A stretch of 64,000 nt of DNA, from NCBI GenBank assembly GCA_963969495.1, contig OZ018320.1, forward strand, positions 79,713,248 through 79,777,247, read 5' to 3'. Of this stretch, positions 37,011 through 52,000 are shown one piece after another. The translations under genes were made by a program, and so were the position numbers. Source of the stretch: Ceratothoa steindachneri. Lineage: Eukaryota > Arthropoda > Malacostraca > Isopoda > Cymothoidae. The first letter of the stretch is position 1. The number at the start of each line of letters is the position of its first letter. The notes under the pieces are model-generated. The model was not told the origin of the DNA. It searched no databases and was given only the letters and a program-made list of their open reading frames with translations.

Positions 37011-40000
37011 CGCGGGCTTAGTAAATGAAAGGGAAATGACAATGAAATGTGGCAGGTGTGTTTATCTTACTAACACTTTCTTCTTCAACATATAGTAAGT
37101 TAAGTACACTACTCTACTTCTAAGCGCACTTAAACATTATTTTGGTAGCCTAGCGGCTAGCCTCGTGGCATAAAAAGCGAAGAGCGCTCTATGGCACTGA
37201 TTCGAACCCGACCTATTTTTCACTTTTTTTTTAAAGAATAAAAGAGTTATTATTTTATTACGTTTGCTATCTCTCTCTTCCCTCTATCTTACTCTAAGTA
37301 TGATCCTTGTTTGGTCTTATAAAAAGATAAAATCGCTTTTCAATCATCCTTACCTTTTTTAAATATGTTTTTCATTTTATAATCATGTTTCTGCATTTAT
37401 ATGTTCGGTTAATAAATTTTAGGGTATTTTTTCTTAGAATATCTTGTTTTTCTATAAAGTGTATGCATGGTGATTTATGTATGTCTCTTTGTCTTTATTA
37501 TCATTATTCTACAATTAGTGTCATCAATCTTTTATTTATATCCTTTCATTTACGTCTTAAGTTTAAACTTTTATTTGATGCCTATAACTTGTGTAATATC
37601 ATTTTGTTTGCCTTATTTATGTTGATTTTCTCTCCCTCTTTTACTTGTCTTCCCCTACGTAGTTTTATTAATCTCTCTTTGTAGTTACCAATGTATTTTT
37701 CTTTTATTATCATCTTCCTTTTGTGGTTTCTTGATCATATAATTTGAATTATTGCTAACTTTGTATTTTACGGAGATTTATGATCAATGGTGGGGTTTGC
37801 ACCTTAAAACATACAATCAATCACTCTCTATCTTGACTTAAGAATCCGGTGAGACAAAACTAATTCTACCTGCTCTTCTTTGGGGCCAAATATTTCGCCG
37901 CAACAGACGCTCGAATTCGAAAAATTAAACAGTCCATTAATTAAACACTTGATCGAAAAACGAAATACGAGCTCTCTTTAAGCATAAATTGAGATACTTT
38001 TCTTTTAAGTTTATTTTCCCTGCGTGGAGTTAAATTTAGTTGCCAAGTGAGTAAGTTTAATGCGCGTCAAGTTAAATATTCGTGAATTTTCAACCTAGTT
38101 CGTCGTCTTACAGAGGCAGGAAAAGTCTCCCTTTTCAAGTCAGCTTAGATGGTGAATGTTTGGGGAAACTTGATGGAGGAAGTAAGTTTACACAACAACT
38201 TTTTTAGCTGCAGGTAGTTATAGAATACTAAGCTCTTCTACATTTGCTGTGAATACCAAGAGAGCAGCATATTTTAGTTTACGATACTTGCACGGAATGA
38301 TAAATACTTCTTGCAAACTGCTAATCAAGGCATCCCTTTGTTAATTAATTTTATCAAAGCATATGGGGTAAGATTTAAATGAAAATTCAAATATGTAGAA
38401 CCAGATTTTATCAATATTTCAAGGAATCTTCCTTGACATACCTTAATCATTTCCTTGCCGTCAATTTTTTTTAGGATCCCAAATCTGATATTATCAAGGG
38501 CCGTTCGTACTTACAAAAGTGTTCCAAACTTCATTCTGCCACGTCTTTAATATTTATCTCCAATTACTAGACATCATGAGATAAAGTGCTTTATTCGTTT
38601 TCTGAGACTTCTTCATGGCATTTCATTCCTCCTCTTGAATTTTCACTTTCAATCACTGTAACCGATTTTTCATGTATTTAAAAAAAAAAGGAATCCCGTA
38701 TTGAGTTTCTATGTTTAACCTGTGAACTAAGGATAATCATCACTTTTGTCTTTTGCGAATTTCCTTGTGGGAAAATTTTCCTGTTTCGTGAACACGTCAA
38801 TCCTTTTAGAGATTTTTTCTTTTAGCGCCCTTGAGAGTTTCTTTAGAGAAAACAAACTGCTGCCCCAATTTGATTCTACCAAGTCATATGAAATGTAAAT
38901 TTTCTATAACAATTCTAACATTTAATTGTTAGAACGGGAAGAGTATCTATAATGGCTGTAGTGGATATTCTTTAACTAAAAATAAAACTTGTATTTATAA
39001 GTACATAATACAACTCAAATTCTCCAGTAATTTATTGGTGGCTAAGGTGTAAGTACGGCCGAGAATGTAGGTACGTTTATTCCGTACATAAATAACTCCG
39101 TTCCTTTTTTCTCTAAGAGTGCTATATTACTATTTATCTTATCTTTTTTTTCTTTAACCAGGGAGGATTAGTAATATTATGTATATATTGCCATATGCAG
39201 CGTTTCGAGGATTTATTAAACAATTGGAGCAAAAATATACTTTTAATTACATAAAAAATGAAATATTAAAAACTTTAAATCTACTAAGGATATAATAAGA
39301 GGGTCTAAGTAAAAATTACTACTACCAATGAATACTATGCGATGGTTGATGCAAAAATTCACTTTAGTACTGAATGTTAATTAAAAAACATATAAAATGG
39401 GAATCCTTTTACCTTTAAAAGTAAGTGGGGCCTAACGGGGAATGACCTTGAGCGAAAATCTCGAGTTGAGGAGGGAGTTGAGGTGAGGCAAGGCGAGTGT
39501 GTCGCCAGACAAGAGGTGGAATCAGGCGCACAGCTGTCTTCGAGGTGAGTGAAGAGGGGTGCTTGGCGATGTATCTTGACTTAACGATATAAGCGAAGGG
39601 ATAGTGGATGTATGATTATTCCAATCCTTGGGCTACATTGTGAGGCTTTTCGATGATGAGCGTTGACCAAGAGATGAATCCTTTCTCGAGTGGGACTTCG
39701 CTTTCGTATTCCTCAATGGTGAGGAATAGCTCAGGTTTTATTTGAAAACTGAGATAGCGGGTTTCTGTGACGAGATGGGTATGAGAGTGATTCTCTATAC
39801 CGATGGTATACTCTTTAATGTGACTAAAATGAACAGCCTCAGGAGGAATTTCTTCTTCTTCTTAACTCCCACTCTGTTCCACTTTAATGTTCGGACTGAC
39901 GCCCGTATTCTTCTCCCGATCGCTAACTCGATTCTCCTTTCTTTTCTCCAGATCGACGTATATATACCTCAATTATCCCCTAGGGGGAGGGGAGGGAAGA

Positions 40001-43000
40001 GATGAGTGCCCACCTTTAAGCCTCTCTCCTAGGTCATCACTTTTCAATGTTGTGACCCTTAGCCCTTCTGGTTTCTTCTGGTTTACTTTGGAAAACGGGA
40101 AATTTCGTCTATTTGGTGAAACTAAACCTAAACAATAGGAAAGGACAGTGAGCCTGTTCATAGATTTTGATTCGAAAGGCTATACCACCCTCCTTTGTTT
40201 ATACTAACGGGTTACGAAATTTGCTGATTCTAAGGTTTCCTTGCGAGTAATATCGAGAATTGTTGTGCCAGCAGGGCAAAAGGGGTGAAAGGGTAAAGTA
40301 TCGGTTCATATGCCACGTAGCTGTTGACGCTGTGTAACCGAACTGACATCTGTTCGGTCCTCGCGATATTGATTTCCCCACAGTGTTAAAAAGGTCAAAT
40401 GTCGCGATATGAGTATTTACGCATTTATGGAACTTACAGAACCTTTTGTTAATTGCCCATTTTAGTAAACATTATTATTACTTTTCCAATGCATCGAGGG
40501 AAATTACCCGGTATAGACTATTACCACTGGTACCTGAAGGGGCAGCACATCCTCACGGCCCCAATAACTGCAGTTGGGCACTGTTCCAGCCCCTATGTCT
40601 CCCGGAGGGATGGAGGAATAAGGGTAACGACACTGCGGGTTATACCACAAGGTTTTTACCTATGGCGAGGACCGAAACACCGGAGACTGGTGGTGTTTCT
40701 AAGAGGAAAGTGTAAAAGGCTGGCGACTCTCTGCTCCACTTCCAGTGCAAATAGGAGGGGGCAACGCCGGACCCATCCTCTATGGCAGTGGTTCGCAAAC
40801 CATTTTTGGTTGTGACGCTAAATCCAACCTTGGTCTGGCCTGGTAACTTTAAATTGGTGTACATGTAGTGTAAATTACCAATCGGTTTCATATATTGCAC
40901 ATATTTGTATTCTTATGTATTTTTATTCAATTAATTTATCTTACTAACAGATTGAATTTTAGTAAATTTTAAATTTGAAAAAAAATCCACTCACATTTTC
41001 AGGAAAATGAATCTCATTTAATGCTTCTCTTTTATTGAAAATCTACTTTAATGAAGGGTAATTTAAAGTAGAATGCCGTAAGAAATATAGTGATACAAAT
41101 AAAAAAAGAATGGAAAATATTTTTATAGTTTTAACCATTGTCCATAAATGTTTAATTACAAGCTACGACAATGGAAAATTTTTATAAATTCAGTGGCTAC
41201 CATGAAACCAGTTTATTTTGAGTGAGATCCTCTAAGTCAGATCTTATGTTGATTGTTATAGCACATCGCAACTCATGCCTATGGATATAAGAGATCCCTT
41301 ACTGTAGTTTTATTCGTAACAAGACTTGAGAATAGCTTTTTCGTATCCCTAGTGAGAATTGGCCTATTCTTGAGTTAGGACCAAAATTTTGAATACCCAA
41401 GGTTTTCAAAGCATTGTTTTTGCACTTGATATTCGTGGGGGTTTATAAGTTGTTATTGAAACCCTGGAATATCTGCTAAAACTTCTCTAACGTTCACACT
41501 CAAAACATTCCTGATCCAGCTTTGCTTCTTCAGGTTGAGTTTTTGTGCAAAATATCTCCATTTCCTTTTGTAACTTTCTTCAGATGATCTTCGATAATAT
41601 TTTTTTATGTCAGCAAGGGATATTTCTGACGAATCTTCCAACAAATCTTTAGTTCTGTAAGGAGCAACTTTTCTTTTGAATAAGGCAAACTAAACATCAA
41701 TTTCCATCATGGTATGATTTTTCTGCCTTGCATTTCTGAATTCAGTTTATTCAGTTGCATGAAGATAGATGATGTACAAATAGGCAAGTGTTACAGCCAA
41801 GCATCATTTTAAATTATTCTGCTAGTGCATGTTTATTCTCGCACATAAATAGTCAATTTCAGATTTTGGCTCAATAAATCTCCATAGAATCGTTCCTCGA
41901 GATAGCTGGCAGTTATCAGAGTGTAACAGCAAGTTTTAGTGGTGTGATCCCATCTCTTCACACCTTTTATGAAAAATCCGTGCGTTTAAAGCTCTGGCTT
42001 GAACACAATTCTCAATGTTGATGGCTTTATTTGGAAAGGAAGGTAGTCTGATTGCTAACGGTCAGATGCAAGGTGTTCTCGATTTAAAAAACCGTGAATT
42101 ATTATGATACAATTTGCCATAATTGATCCAGCCCCATCAATACACACGTCCAAACAATTCAACAAGTCTAGATCATGTTTCTTAAAAAAGATGTTGAGCG
42201 TATTAAAGATGTCTTGTCTTGTGATTGTGCTTGATAAAGCAATAGAGAAATGAAATACTTCCAGAATGACATCTTCTCTTCAAAAACATCCATTGAAGGC
42301 CACCTGCAATATACACACACTCATCGGTCTGCAGAGAATTTTTTTCGGCCGCTTCAGTTCCACAATCATTAGATTCAAAATATTCTCTGAAAAGAGATAA
42401 ATTCTACATTTAATGTTATTTTTAGAAAGTGGTGCAGATTCACCTTTTTGGCACCATCTGTTCCACCGACAGTTTTGCTGCTGGCTTGACCAGTTTCTCT
42501 CCAATGATATGAAATTTATTACCTTTTATAATTATCCATGTCGCCTCAAAGGGCGTCAAGGGAGTATTCTCGAGAGAAAAAGTTAAATTTCAAGAAATCA
42601 GCCTTGTACAGCAATTGTTTATCAAGTTGGTCATTTTCTAGTTAAACTTCAGACCTGGGAAGAAGAAAACACTAAAACATTACATATCTCTAAAAAAAAC
42701 CAGGCTTCATCAAAAGTTAAAAGTAAGTTAATCTATAATTAAATCTAAGCAATTTTAAGTTAATTAGAAAATACGTACTGCAAACTAAAAAAAAATTATT
42801 CCTATAAAGGTGCAACCTTAGTTACAAAATCATGTAATTGATTACATTTACATCATTACATATTCTGATAAGAATTACAATTACCTGAACCCAGACAGAA
42901 AAAATCCGGTCACGCCCGTTCCGGTGTGAATTGTGCTTATGAACACCATGGCCATGAATACACCAGAACACCACGCGGTGCCAACTGCGGTAGTGCTAAT

Positions 43001-46000
43001 AACTCTGCGTCGAAAACCTTCCCAATCTTCTCATAAGAAAAGGAGGTCCTCGTTTTTCGCGATTCTTTGCGTCTGGACGTGAGAGAGGCTCGCCAGCGTG
43101 CTCGAGGACAAACTTCAACCTTCGGCCATCTTTACTCAGATCTTTTGCTTGACGCTGCACGAAACCGACCATTACGGTTGAGCTCCGACACACCTGTAGC
43201 ATCTCATCGCTCATCTACTGCTAATATCAGAAGTATTGCCGATATACCTTTGAAGGATGGCTCTCACACCGAGAAACCCAACGTTGCCCCACTCTTCCCG
43301 GTGGCTCTAGACGGGACCGTCGCTCAGGGTGCGACCCTGGACGATATTAGGTGTTATTATGAAAGAAACTTCTGTATCGACCAATGATGGTTCTTTTACT
43401 CAGTCCCAGATGGCCTGCAATGAGCGGGATGCCTCCTGAGGTGACTCGGCTGAGTCTTAATAGTCTTCAATAGACACTTTTCCTGCTGCTTAATATTCTT
43501 TATCCTCATGCCCGCCCCATTCTTCACACGACGTAGGCCCATTACCGGTACAAACTTTTGAAAAAATCCATCCAGTGTTTCTTATTTTGCCCAGATGGCC
43601 TGCGCCGCCCACACATCCTCCTACGCATGATCCGATGGAAGCCAATGATATTCCAGCATCACCGGCTGCGGTTGTTGGATCATCACCTCAGTCATCGAAA
43701 GCATCTTTGGCACGACTTCGAATCTATCGTTCGAAAATCTCCCCTCGACCTTCTGTTTCTGCCAGGCTGTGCAGCCCAGTTACAGGCAGAGAGGTCTTCC
43801 AGTTCCTTGGGACCCTCAGAAATATCCCCTATCACCGATTGTTCCAGGTTCTCTTCTCTTGCTAGAGCAGACTCTTAGAAATCAGATCTTTGGGACGCAT
43901 TTCAAACTCAACTTAGGCCACAGAGGAGAAAAATATATCTACTGTGGTATCTAACCGTCCCCCATAATATATTAAATTTTACAATGGAATTGTTAAGGTG
44001 TTTTTTCCATGTGGGAAGAAATCAAAGTCCTTTTGGCGAATCTCCATCCTACTGTTGTTTGTCTTCAGGAGAACAAACTGGATACCCGTCCTTTTCCGGA
44101 TAAACCCAGTTTTCGTAGTTTTAACTCTAATTGCTCCTGTCTGGGGCTCGTTTCATGGTGGGGTCTGAGGTATGATTTCTTCATTCTAACATGTATATCC
44201 CATTCCCGTTCATATTACTGTTTAAGCTGTTGCCGTGAAGGGTTTATTTACAAGGCATTTTACTGTTGCTCTATTTACTTCCCCCCTTTTTTTACCATTG
44301 TCAAGACTCGACCTTCTAGAAATTGTAGATCAGTTGCCCTCCCCGTTTTGATAAATCGGGGATTTTAATGCCCATCTTCCATATTTGGGCAAGACTACAT
44401 TTAATGCCAAAGGCAGTGTTTTAGAGTCTCTTTTATTATCTTCACAATCTCCAGCTGGGATGCTGCTTCCTCAGCATTTAAAGAACGTTTCATGTGCGTT
44501 CAAGGAGGCCGAATGGACTCCTCTTATATGTGGAGAATCCTTCAGTAACCTGTTTACGCTAAGCGAACTGCGTTCTGTCCTTGCTCTGTATGTGGATACC
44601 GCACCTGATATGTAAAATATTACGTACGCCATGATCAAACACTTAGGTGAGCAAGGCTTATCCTTTTAAAAGCTTTGTTTAGCAAGATCTTGACAGAAGG
44701 TATCTTCACAGATTACTCTACACCTACTGGGCTTCGCCCAATTTTTCTTAACTTCCTGTGTCTCCAATTTGCTGGAGAAAATGGGTAATGTTTGGATAGC
44801 ATAATATTTAAACAGCAGTCACCTGTCTCCTGCACAGTACGTCTTTCCCAAGTTCCAAGCCACGTCGGATCATCTTCTCCTGCTAGAAAATTCATAGGAG
44901 ATCGTTGCCTACATGTACAGTCGACGGAGGCGGATATTCGGTCCAATGGGACAGGAGAAGGCATCCAGCATGGAACTTTCCTCAGTGTAACTCTCTTTGT
45001 CGTGAGCGTCAATGGTGGCACCTTGGGTGTGCCGGAATAGATTCTTGTTATCTTCTACGTTGAAAACCTTTCAATCTATATGAAACGGCCCATATGCCTA
45101 CCTTAAGGTGTATATTATAAAACTATTAATCGTATCTCTCTTTATGCTTTCTTTTATCTCTATGCCGCAATCCATGGGATCTCTTCGACCCAAACGAATT
45201 ACGCATTGATAAAGGGGGAATGACTAGACGTGGTAGAGTTGTATTTTTTCCTTGGTCTTGTTTTCGACCAGCGCCTCACCTAGGAGGAGCCCATTCTCGG
45301 CAATAGCATCTCCTATAATATTCCCCACTCTGTAGCGTCTGGGATTTGGGGTGTGGGATACTCTCCTAATGTTTTAAGGTTAATTTATCCGTTCCAAGCT
45401 AGACATTGGATACGAATTCTACGCATCCACATCCGAGAGTTTATTGCGTAAGTCAACCGAGATTAAACCACATCGGTCTCCACTTGGTAACTGGGGATTT
45501 CTGACTAAATGATAGCCTCCTTGTCGATGCTGAGAATAGGCCGTTCCTTTACGCTGTTAACAGTGCACTGTGTGCTTGTGCGCGCGAGGTCAGCGTCATT
45601 CGGTCAACAAAGGCTCTCATTTCATGCGCAGCAAATCTCAAAGATACTTTTGAGAGCTTAATATAGCTCTCGGTCCGGTGGCGTCGCTGCATATTCACAA
45701 GACGATACCTTGGACGGTACCACATTTCAAAGTTTGTCGCTATGCCACTGCAACCGAAAATTTGACAGCACCGGTAGTATATCGTTTGTAATTCTGGAGC
45801 AGTGCCAGTGTACATGAAAGGCTCCAATACATAAAGAGACTGACTTAGCTGCAATCTTCTTTGATTTAAGCCGGCGGGGCTCTTTCAGGCGATGCGTGGA
45901 TGTTTAAAGACTTGCTGGTCGAAATACAACGATTAGTATGGGAGATTGGGCACCAGTCTCAGTTTGGACAACGAATTGTGATTTATAACGACTCACAAAC

Positions 46001-49000
46001 CGTGCTAAGAACCAGTAAAGCATTGCAATCTCCGCCCCCGAGATTGTATTCTGTATGGTTTATGAACATGAGGGAATTCACTGAAAATGAACACGCCGAC
46101 GAGACCGCCTGACTGTTTGCACAAACTGGACAACCAAACCAACAATTTTCTCTTTCCCAGTGAGTAAAAGGAAGGTTTCAGAACAACCCTTCAGACTGCA
46201 TGGGTGTACTGGAATTTAATGTTGCCTGTCATTGTGTCCTTCTAACTTTACCCGCGCACCTAGCTTCAATGCCTTGACGGTTTCAGGTTGGTTATATGCT
46301 TAGTAGAATTGGACTGACTTACGGGAGTAGCGCCATCCAATGGAGTGTTTCCTTGAAGCTTTCTGTTTTTGCTGCTTGGTCCTTTGCAAGAATATTTTTT
46401 TTCTAAATATAATATTCTTGCGGAGCTTCTTGATCGATACCTGCTCTACTTCCGCGACGGGTGGGTCGTTGCTGCCTATCCAAAGTCCTGAGGATGTAAC
46501 TCCTACACAGCGGACTGCGGTGTACTTGAATATTTGGAGAAGGTGGGCTTCCTCTATAGTATAAACTATGGGGGGGGGGTGGAGGTTTCATGTTCATGCC
46601 CTTGACTGAGGTAAGCCTCCCTCATGACGCATAAGCGTGCCGTCTTTCGTTACTTTTTTTAGATATATTTAGTTTTGGCAAATTGTTTTTTTCGGATGCT
46701 TTGTTTTTATTTTTAACGTAGCCTAAAGATTGAATTGTTTCTACTTTCAGTTGCTATGCTCATGCTGGCGGTCGCATGATGAGCGCACTAAAATAAAAAA
46801 TATATATTTTCTAAGATAGAACTTTCAAATGACAATTTGCCAGACCAAGTGACTATCATTCAAGAAAACTTGGCGATAATATCTTTTGGAAACTTTTAAT
46901 TAAGAAATTTATTGGTTTTATTATTTTTGAAAGAAGTTTCGTAAATAAGTGTTAAAATTTCGGAAAAAAATGTGTGAAAGGATAAACCTAAGAGTACTTG
47001 TGATGCTAAAGATAGGAGGGATTAAAGTTTTACCTAATCCTTCCCTACTATCTTTCACAATGAGCCCCATTATCATGCAAGCTTTAATATAGAATTAGGG
47101 TAATTGATATACCAAATCAAAATGCATACAAATTCTCATTTTCAGAAAAGTGTTCCATGGAAAAAAATTATTTCTTCTCGCTACCTTCACATCTGCCTGT
47201 TGGCACATTTCGCTCGCACCTCCTTGGATACGGTCCTGATTTCGGAGGGGCCATCATTTTTCACATACAAAGTAAGTAGGAGAAGACAAAAGTAGTAATA
47301 GGACAAAAGCAACAAGTAGAAATAGGTTAAGACTCTTCATTTACATTGTTTTTTACGAAATAAAGATTTTTCAAGAACCTCTAAAGATCATTTCAGTATT
47401 TTTGAGGTTTTTCAGTCTAATGACTGGATTGGACTAGCTGAGCCCCAACCGAGAAAAGTCCAGATAATCTCTCAACCGCAATTACCATACCAAATAGGAG
47501 CAAATAAGCAAAATAATTGTTGGTCAATTATTTAAAATTATCTAAAAGGTTCTGAGATGATAGTGCTTCGTTTTACAGCTTGGACTGCCACTGAGTACTG
47601 GAAGTTATGTTTGCGCTGGAAACTACCTGGCCTCCGTCCTCATTTTGATGGTATATGGAAATATGTCCGATTACATCATCAACAAGAATTACGTAAGAAC
47701 AGTCACTGCTCGGAGGATCTGTCATCTTTTAGGTACATTACTCTAATATAGGAAATAATTGTAGCAATTTTTAAGAACGCCATATCAAGAAATGAGTCTC
47801 AATACGACTAGGCTAGTCAGTCACCCATCTGCTTTCTGGTCATAAACCAAGCATACAATTTACAAATCCTATACCCCCCTCCCTTTACTTCGTCATATTT
47901 CACTCCTGCCTCTCTGGATAGTGAGAGAAGCTAATCCTAGGAAAGATAGGGCACACTCAAAATAGAAGCAAAAGAATGAAAATTAAAAGTTTTTTCCAAA
48001 CAGGTGGGCCCCAGAGAACAGATGAGCAACAATCTTGAGTCTTCTAAAATATACTGCTCGATACGGGGTGATCTGGCTTTTAGGTTGATATTTCGAGGCC
48101 AAAACGAACAATTCACTTGAAATCGTATGTTTTCCACACAACAAAAAAAAAACAAACCCCACAGCAGTGCTCTTATTTAAGTGTATTCTGGGTGTTTTGT
48201 AGAGCACGATCTTCCCAAAACTGCTGGTACTAAATTTTTCGATGGAGATATTTTTTGATAATTTCGAGTTACGGTAGTCTACTGGCCAATGCGGTAGATC
48301 TCTCACAGATTGCTAAATTTACTGCCATAAAAGTACTACTTAATGTAACAAGGGTGTGGGTACTACCTCAGTCTACACATAATTTCGTAAAATGTGTAGT
48401 ATACTTCCAGAGGAACTCGCCAAAGAGTTGGTCGATCCTGGGCTGATTGATCACGAAGCCGAACCCAACTTACATTCTCACGCTTGAGCGTGACTTGTTC
48501 CCTTAGTCAGTGAATGCAAGCTGATATACATTCCTAGTAAAAGCATTGGTGCAGTTTTGCGGTATAGCACTGCCTAAAACTTTGGCCACATTACGAAAGC
48601 GTGACGAAGAACTAAGAGGATGGCATCTCCAAATTTATTTCACCTTTTCCAAGACAGTGAAAAATGAGTTTACTTCGTTTACTGCAAAATGTTTGAATTC
48701 TGGGGATCACTTTTGTTAAAAGAAATACTAATCCGTCAGGCTTTCTAACCTCTTTCGAATAGGAGACTCAAGAAAACTTGTATACAGTTGTGTGCTTTAA
48801 AACACCTCCTATGTCTCTCGTGTCAAATAAATACTCTCCATTACTGCCTAAGATCCCAGTGTCTCGAGGGAGAATTAAGTCTTGCAAAGTAAACTCTGGG
48901 CAACATCTGGGTCGTACTAGCGACAAGACTTTGCACTCTTTCGCGGCCAAGACTGGGGATTCATCTCCACCTTGCCTGGTCTTTACCTTGAATTAGATAG

Positions 49001-52000
49001 GCTTAATTATCCACCAATCGCTAGATTATTTGACAAGTATCTCACGAAACAGGTGATGAGCACACTCTCAGTTTGTTTTTAATCTACCTCGCGTGAAGAG
49101 GTTGTTTCGGCCCCTTTGCCACTATCCAAGGTTAGGTACGGTTTGCCCAATTGTCAGAGAAATTTCTGGTGACGAAAAGCATCCAACTTTGGCTACTTGT
49201 AACTCGCCAATTGCTTAGAGTAAAGAAAATAAGAGGAGGCAATTGTGTCTACGAAGCACTTGGGGGCTAATAGCTCTCGTAGCTATGCCTCTGAAATGAC
49301 TTCAGAAATTCTAGACTCTTGAGAACCTTCCTCCACGAGGGACGTGGAAGCTTACTCTTAATATGTCTAGAGGATATATTCCTTTAGTATATATCCTTGC
49401 GCCTCTTTCTGGTTACCAGATATATTCCACCCTTTTTCCGGGATAGAGTTAGGGCTAGTGGGTCTGATATTTTCGCTAGCATGACATCTCGTTCCTGCTT
49501 CTTCCTATTTAGACTTCCTTTCAGTCAGTGGCTGTCGACTACTCTAGTATATGACAAATAGTTTCCTTTTAGGTTAAATTAAGTCGTCAGCCGCCCTTCT
49601 ATCAGGATGTTACGCCAAATTTTAGGTCCTTATGCTTCGAGGCTGTGAGAGAAGCAGGTCCTCTTCCCAAGGCTATCTCCTGTATAATTTAGAGTATGAT
49701 CATTTTTTTTTTCCTTTTCTTACGTTTCGGTGGACATATTTAATTATAAGCATGGATAAATGTTCAGTGCCTTCCATAATGTAGATAAAGGGATCAATCG
49801 TTGGTAATAGTAGCGGCAAAGCATTGCAAATCGGCTTCTCAAAATTGATAAATAGCGTTGCGATGCCCTTGGTTTTGCGGGCCCTGCCATGTAGCGACTC
49901 ATGGTTCAAAACTCACATTAAATTGCAGATCCTTCCCCATAGTTTAATCAGTTAATGGTTAATAAACGGATAAGAATAAATCTCTCCGCTAAAGAATGTA
50001 TACCTATTCGTCATCCTAAAATTGTTGTTGACGATGCCCTTTTGAATTCTCGTATGCCTAGAGGATTGAGGGTAGAAGAAAAAACCTAAAACTACCAGCG
50101 AGTGTAGGTCGTTTTTAAAATGATTTAAAAATTAATTTTTTAAGAAAGTATTTTCTTGCACAAAATTTAAATGGAGAATAAGAAAAGTTAACATTTCCAT
50201 ACTACACACTTTTGTTTTTTTTACTCCAGCAAACGGGGGCTCACTTGTACTTCTAATTGGAATCGCACTGGCAGACTGTAATACTGTGGTTGTCATCACC
50301 TTATGGATACTAATTGGTGGTTTGGCTTCTGGCACCGCCTGCAGCTACACCCTCAGTTCTATTGATGTCGCCCCCAACTATACAGGTTGGTTACCCTGAA
50401 AATCTGCCTATGAGCTTCACGCGAATCGGAAAGAATCATGACTAGAAGTTCGTTATCCTATCAAAATTCGTTGATGAAAGCAATATGCAAATATCGTCTT
50501 TTTTAAATTAATGCTCTGAAAATAGTTTCTATTCATTGCATTTAAGGAATTATATTTATAGGAATCTACCGAAAATAATCCGAATTTATACTTACAGGGA
50601 CTTTTAGTGGGTTTTATGCGATAGGGAATCTGGGGTCAGCCATCACGCCACTTATCACGTCTGCATTTCTAAGTCACGTGAGTTCTCAGTCGTTACTTAA
50701 TATGAAATAAGTGGTGCTACTTTAGCGTGCGGCCTACCGCAGGATCCGTAGTCTACGCTGTGAAATGACCTTTAGCGTGCGGTTTACCGTACTTTCATGG
50801 TATAATTTTATTACCTTTGCTTAGCTTTTATTTTACATAATAACAATACATAAACATAATAATAATACATAATAACAATAAATAATAATAATAAATAATA
50901 GGAAGAATGATAATGACGATAATAATACCAATATTTGTTTACCTTATCTTTACCACCAAAATGATGACATTAATGCACTATTTAGCCTTTTTTTATCACT
51001 TTGATTATGAATTATTAATTATGATTTGTATGATTCAGGTCAAGTCATAAATAATATATCCTTATTCAACATTATTCAATTTGTTTTTATGATCCTGTAG
51101 TATAAAGTTCTTATGTAGAGGTAGGCTGCGTAAGTGTAAAAAGGCCTGGTAAACCGCACGCTAAACTAGCACCGAAAAGTTTCAGAACTTATGCATTAGG
51201 AATCTTTGAGGAGGTTCAGATGTGACATACTCGTCACCACCTAGCACGTAACTATCTCTCTGTAAACTATCACATATGCAATTCTCATGAAGGCTTAAGC
51301 TTTAAGGCAGTAATACATAGCCACATTACAGCCGGCGAAAGGTATTTCATAAGTGTAAAAGTGTGAAGATGAAAATCTTAATCAGTGTGATCAAACACTG
51401 ATCCGTTTCAAGAATCCGATTTATTATATAAACTAGAGCATTTTGTAGTTATTAAAATGGTTAAATGTAACAAGGGCCTATTTGTAAGCTAGAATTTGAA
51501 CGCAAATTGTGGAAATAAGATGAAGTGAAAATGGGCAAAATATACACTTCCCAATTGGACAACACGGGGTGCACTGGGGCATCTTCTCTACTTATGACGA
51601 AGCACATGATTTCGAAAGAGGAGGTTGCATAAGACCAAAGTAGTACATCTTTGTCTCCGTCGTTAGCATCGCCCTGACGGTGGCAGAATCTGCCAATGGA
51701 CCAAGATGGGCAAAATAATCGTTTATTTTTTTACATCATTTCGTTATTTCTCCCGGTGCTTAAATTGGTATCTACATTTGCTGAGCCATGTATTATCCAT
51801 GTAGTTTCAAGTGCCAGTGCCACGAGCTATGTATCATCCATGTAGCTTCGTGCATCAAATATTCTCTTCTGGATCAAGTTTAGTTTCTTTCTGCCCTTTA
51901 TCAATGATCTTAACCCATTTAAGTAAACAAATACAGTCAATTGATGCGCCAGTCAACCTTTACAATGATAATATTTGTGATAGGTCTGTGAACTAATATG

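Noticed and set aside
48250..49700. A further jockey-like LINE copy
   Set aside because: No ordered domain blocks could be read, so it is listed only as an unclassified remnant.
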